Assembly (NCBI GenBank): GCA_947396885.1
Contig: OX377204.1
Span: forward strand, 23,071,706-23,135,705
Length of the DNA stretch: 64,000 nt
Direction of reading: 5' to 3'
From: Heligmosomoides polygyrus polygyrus
Taxonomy: Eukaryota; Nematoda; Chromadorea; Rhabditida; Heligmosomidae
Positions 61,001-64,000 of this stretch are shown in pieces; the first letter of the stretch is position 1; each line of letters begins with the position of its first letter. The translations under genes and the position numbers were made by a program. Under the pieces are notes generated by a model, which did not search any database, was not told the origin of the DNA, and was given only the letters and a program-made list of their open reading frames with translations.

Positions 61001-62367
61001 TAGCTGATTCACGAACTTGAGCTGGTCTACTAAAAATCACTTCATCTCGCCCAAAAACCAGGCTGTATGCCAACACTTTCAAGTATAGAGCAGGAAGTGC
61101 GTATCTAAAGCTCACGGAAAATATGCCCGATGCTTTATCAATAAGCCAATTCAGGCGCTTTGCTAGCCGAGCATTATTTAGATATGACGTTTCTTGAGAT
61201 AGATCAATAAGTATTACCGACTACCTTTCCCGATTTGGTGTTCGTTCTTGTGTGCTGATCTGCGTTTTCTTGAGTTACTTCCTTGTTGTTGGTTTGTTTT
61301 TCTCACATTTGCCTTTTACAGATGTAATAAACTGCAAAACTGCAAAACTGTATTAGAGTGAGGATAGGTGTGTTTTTGCAGTTGTTTTTGCAATATCGTT
61401 TACAGGTGTAAACTCCATGAATACAGAAATTTTGCTGCCAATCGAATAAAAATCGCGATGCCTTGAACGAGGACATTGCACAATCTCTTCTTAAAAAATA
61501 AAAGATATCCGCTCTCCTGCTTTTCTAAACAACTTTTTGGCCGTCAGTTTAGCTTTAAAATAAAAAATTACAAACCTGTAAATAACAGGTTCGCTTATTG
61601 GAAAGGTGAATTAAAACGTCAAAGAAACTTGCATTAAAATTCTCCCTTTGGAGAGTCTTTAGTTTGATGCAGAAGGAGCGCCTTCCGACTGCGAAGAGTT
61701 CGCTTAGATTTCAAAAGTCTCGGGTTCGCTACAAGAGTGTCCCCAATTTGATGTGAAAATGTTTATCTTCTTTCCTCTGTTTTCCTTCTGTTTATCTTCT
61801 GTTCGCGATGTGGTTGTGCTGGCACTCCTACCACTGAATTCTTCAGAGCCAACAAAGCGATCAGTCAGCTCATGTTCGTTCGCCTTCAGTGGAGTGGAAT
61901 CGTGATGGTGCCAATGAAGTGACTTCACGTTAATAGCTCAGCAACTAACCTCGTAGAGTCACTGATTTATAAGTATTTTCAGGTAGATGGGTCCAACAGT
62001 TTTAAAAAAGGTGAGTATTGCTTTCAACAGTGATGAGGGGTTCGTCATATAATTTGAAGATAGCTGTAAATCCCTCTTATTTGAGCTCCTCCGATCCTCT
62101 AAGTGTTGATTCTAATAAAAAGCAACGGTCATTGTTCATACCGCTGTGAAGAGGCATTAAAAACAACAGATGCTTGTTTTTATGATAAGCTTCGCAGACG
62201 CTAGAATTTTCAAACTAAAAACTGATAAGCTAAATTTGTCTAAATTGCAATGTTTAGATGATGCAAGCGACAATAGAACACCGAGTAGCAGGAGCAAAAA
62301 GGGTAAACGGAATAGGGACGAATACGTGCCGTCAGTCGATCTCGCCGAGGACAAGTGTCGGTTTTAG
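58027..62367 (+). CDS. Unidentified host gene, low-complexity acidic protein
   Basis: Exons supported by splice signals: 58027-58081 (acceptor ggttctcag; LPAPKKQIAYSAP), 58145-58313 (acceptor aaatttag, donor gtgagt; SRSRESVSRESYKAQ, Ala/Arg/Ser-rich), 58556-58658 (acceptor cttcttcag, donor gtaagt; EVDEQDHVRAEESSEDTDAW), 58720-58809 (acceptor aaatttcag, donor gtgagc; AKLVNLPFMMEDSD), 61983-62010 (acceptor gtattttcag, donor gtgagt; VDGSNSFKK) and 62198-62367 (acceptor cttcgcag; FKLKTDKLNLSKLQ, ending LAEDKCRF, TAG). Between 58314 and 58555 one or two further exons (LLSEVDKAQLRERVEAEKR; LEYK) are likely, but their borders are unresolved. The 3.2-kb intron after 58809 holds a CR1 relic and a tRNA-like sequence. 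Start and family unknown. Confidence 0.5.
59100..59290. repeat. AT-rich MITE-family fragment
   Basis: cattttcacgtcgaacggga, ttaaatcaaaacgagctctt and ttaaaatgaccttcttgctgg resemble the right half of 26040-26330. A second piece, in the other sense, lies at 61600-61770. Confidence 0.4.
59504..60730 (+). pseudogene. CR1/Jockey-type reverse transcriptase relic
   Basis: NYRPVSITSILCRLFEKVLK, then HQHGFLPGRSVETNL, motif A YFDFAKAFDRVSHRKLLF, motif B SGVPQRGVLSPVLFNI, motif C IKMYADDV followed at once by a stop (TAA at ~60082). After a second stop the frame resumes with the C-terminal domain (SVRDLGFHYNSDLNFSEHI, VYKLYVRPIVESS). Another stop sits at ~59563. The endonuclease and 5' part are missing. 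Target duplication not found. Confidence 0.8.
60876..60946 (+). tRNA. tRNA-like sequence, probably a pseudogene or tRNA-derived repeat
   Basis: 71 nt fold as a tRNA: acceptor GCGCCGG/CTGGCGC (7 bp with one G-U), D stem GTGT/ACAT, anticodon stem GCTGC/GCAGA with an outer G-A mismatch, T arm GCGGG-TTCGAGT-CCCGC perfect, discriminator A. The anticodon would be GGA (Ser), but there is no long variable arm and position 33 is C, not U. A functional tRNA is therefore unlikely. Box B (GGTTCGAGTCC) is perfect. Confidence 0.5.
60950..61590. other. Intron sequence, nothing recognised
   Basis: AT-rich. A frame on the opposite strand across 60744-61115 is an antisense artefact of the tRNA-like sequence. 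Confidence 0.4.
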
Positions 62368-62569
62368 TGAACGATCGTGGATAAAATGTTCAAATTTCTC
62401 TTCTGCAATACGCCCGAGTACAACAGCTTTTCATTCATGAAGTTCATGAAGAGATTACGTCGTGCTGCACGAGTGTTTCTTCACCCGGCCGCGATACGCC
62501 GTGTCTTTCTGATACTCATCGGTCTACTACCTCGTATCTTAGTTTTTTGCGAAAACAACCGCATCGAAC

Positions 62570-62760
62570 TCGCAGCTGCGCACGCCCGGCCGCAATACGC
62601 CGCTGTCAAAAACCAACGCGATCGATATTTTGGAATCTTGATACCATTCGGTAAAGCTCCTCGAGCTGTACAAGCTGTACCTGATTTTCAGAACCAAGAA
62701 CGGTAATCTGGGAGAGTACCAGAGCAGAAAACGTCGACCGAACGCGTCTGCAGCTCTTAA
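62570..62760. repeat. Relic of the palindromic element family
   Basis: gaatcttgataccattcggt...aacggtaatctgggagagta...gcagaaaacgtcgacc follows the order of the arms at 10130-10240 (gataccatttgata...ctgtgatctgggcga...gagaacatcgac). Confidence 0.4.
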
Positions 62761-62794
62761 AACTACAGCCAACGCTAACAGAACTTTCCAGACC

Positions 62795-63030
62795 TTCAGC
62801 GGGCTAGGCGCCACTGAACGTCTGGTTGGGGCTTTACCCCCAAACCCCGAGAATAGGATAGCCCCAATCTTCCTCCTTTTTCTTTAGGCCTTCTTACTTT
62901 TATTACAGTAGAAACTGGTTTTACTACACAAATTGGTACAGCGGGATGTGGAGGGTCAGAATCTTCACTGCTCCTATGAAGCCCATCCACCCTCTATCGC
63001 ATGTTCTCAATTTATTCTCCGAAGTGCCCG
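62795..63030. repeat. Dispersed GC-hairpin repeat (second copy)
   Basis: Matches 20600-20800 (aacgtctggttggggctt, acccccaaaccccgagaata, taggccttcttact). Confidence 0.6.
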
Positions 63031-64000
63031 TTCTATATGTGTCGAGAGACAGGTAACGAAAGTCCCAATCCGAAGTGCTTAATCTGCAGAAACATCATTG
63101 AAACTAATCGGTATTGGCCGACACCGCTTACTGTCCGACGGCACTAATACTCCTTCGAATCCCGTAATCACTCTTCCTACCTCTTCCTCCCCTCCCCGCT
63201 AACACTCCCTTACCTATATGCTGGCAAAGAAACGGAGTGAGAGTCAAGCACGCACATGTGACACTGGGAACCGATTTACGTGTCACCACGTTCACACGAC
63301 GTCTACCTATGACACTCCTGCACTCCGACACACGCGCCTCGACTTCTGTAAGCCTTCTTCAGAAATCCGACACACACTGAACGGTGTTGATGTAAAATAC
63401 TGGTCCCCTTATACACCATCCCCCTCCCTAGTGGTTCCCCTTTGTTGATCCCATCCCTTCCCAACTTCGACGTCTGCGACGTTGGACGAAGTCTTCAGCA
63501 CGTAATCTGACGCCCATCTACGCACGTTGGACGACGTCTAGGGCATGCCTTCTAAATCCCTACGCTCTGCGCTTGATCCCCATTCATACCCCGACGCGTT
63601 GCCTGCTGAAAAGGTTACCAACTTGCCAGCAATCGCTCACGGTTAGCTTCAAGGAAAGGCGGCAGGAATACGCCGCACTGTCGTAATCTCTCTTGACTTC
63701 ATTCCACCTCACGTGACTCTCGGATTAAGCGAGTTATATATAGAAAGATACTACTTGTTAATAAGCGACCCGATCAGGAATTTCGGCTGTGCTTTCTACG
63801 TTAGACTGCTGTAAGCTGTTGATGAATCCGGCCCCTGGTGAACAGGTATTTCCATGCCGCCAAGTAGCCATTCGCTGCATTATTCGACTGAAGTCGGAAA
63901 ATAAACCCGGAACCTGCGTGTTTGCGCAGCTGCAATTTCGTCTCTTCTAGAAAGCTGAAAGCTAGAACAATGTGTTTTTGTGAGCTAAAAAACCTTTCTG
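63031..64000. other. Repeat-rich sequence, no gene supported
   Basis: gacgtctgcgacgttggacgaag and variants at 63460-63540 form a short loose repeat. The end of a dispersed repeat (agctgttgatgaatccggcc) lies at 63811-63830. No coding exon identified. Confidence 0.4.

Noticed and set aside
60744..61115. 123-aa minus-strand frame with AGLEPASSAFRAA
   Set aside because: This is the translated antisense of the tRNA-like sequence, a known annotation artefact.

Overview
The window looks like nuclear DNA of a nematode, most likely a strongylid (clade V, hookworm or trichostrongyle type). It holds a nematode-type serpentine (7TM) chemoreceptor gene, host introns of 60-155 bp with TTTCAG-like acceptors where no transposon sits in them, and RTE, CR1, Penelope and BEL/Pao-type retroelements together with hAT, Tc1/mariner and Harbinger-type DNA elements. 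The species call is inference. Most open frames here are transposon remnants or chance frames. The host genes were found by joining splice signals and reading frames by eye, and no transcript data were available.

Region by region. 1-277: edge of an RTE reverse transcriptase. 278-8351: a young, pol-less LTR retroelement on the minus strand, with LTRs differing at only two visible positions, a tRNA-Gly-type primer site, a zinc-knuckle ORF and an acidic ORF. 8596-8994: a MITE. 9026-12828: a giant palindromic element flanked by TA with a 200-N gap at its centre. 12991-13167: the last exon of a minus-strand cysteine-rich peptide gene. 13633-14893: a palindromic mariner-type element.

15322-43074 is one host gene. 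Eight exons join in phase into a 375-residue serpentine receptor. Its clean introns are 60-155 bp; the other four have swollen to 3.2, 5.0, 13.5 and 4.7 kb by transposons. Intron 1 holds a SINE and a Penelope element. Intron 2 holds a foldback element containing a hAT element, which itself carries a minisatellite, an RTE fragment, a MITE and a SINE. Intron 3 holds a SINE and a three-level nest of palindromic element, second palindromic element and full-length RTE. Intron 5 holds Penelope tails, a MITE and a second RTE.

43554-49084: a third, decayed RTE copy, MITEs and a SINE. 49-54 kb: exons of an unidentified minus-strand gene, mixed with inverted duplications and tRNA-like repeats. 55.4-62.4 kb: exons of at least three closely spaced plus-strand host genes (coiled-coil or unknown products), which may form an operon, interrupted by a SINE, half a mariner-type element, a CR1 relic and a tRNA-like sequence. 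62.4-64 kb: repeat relics.
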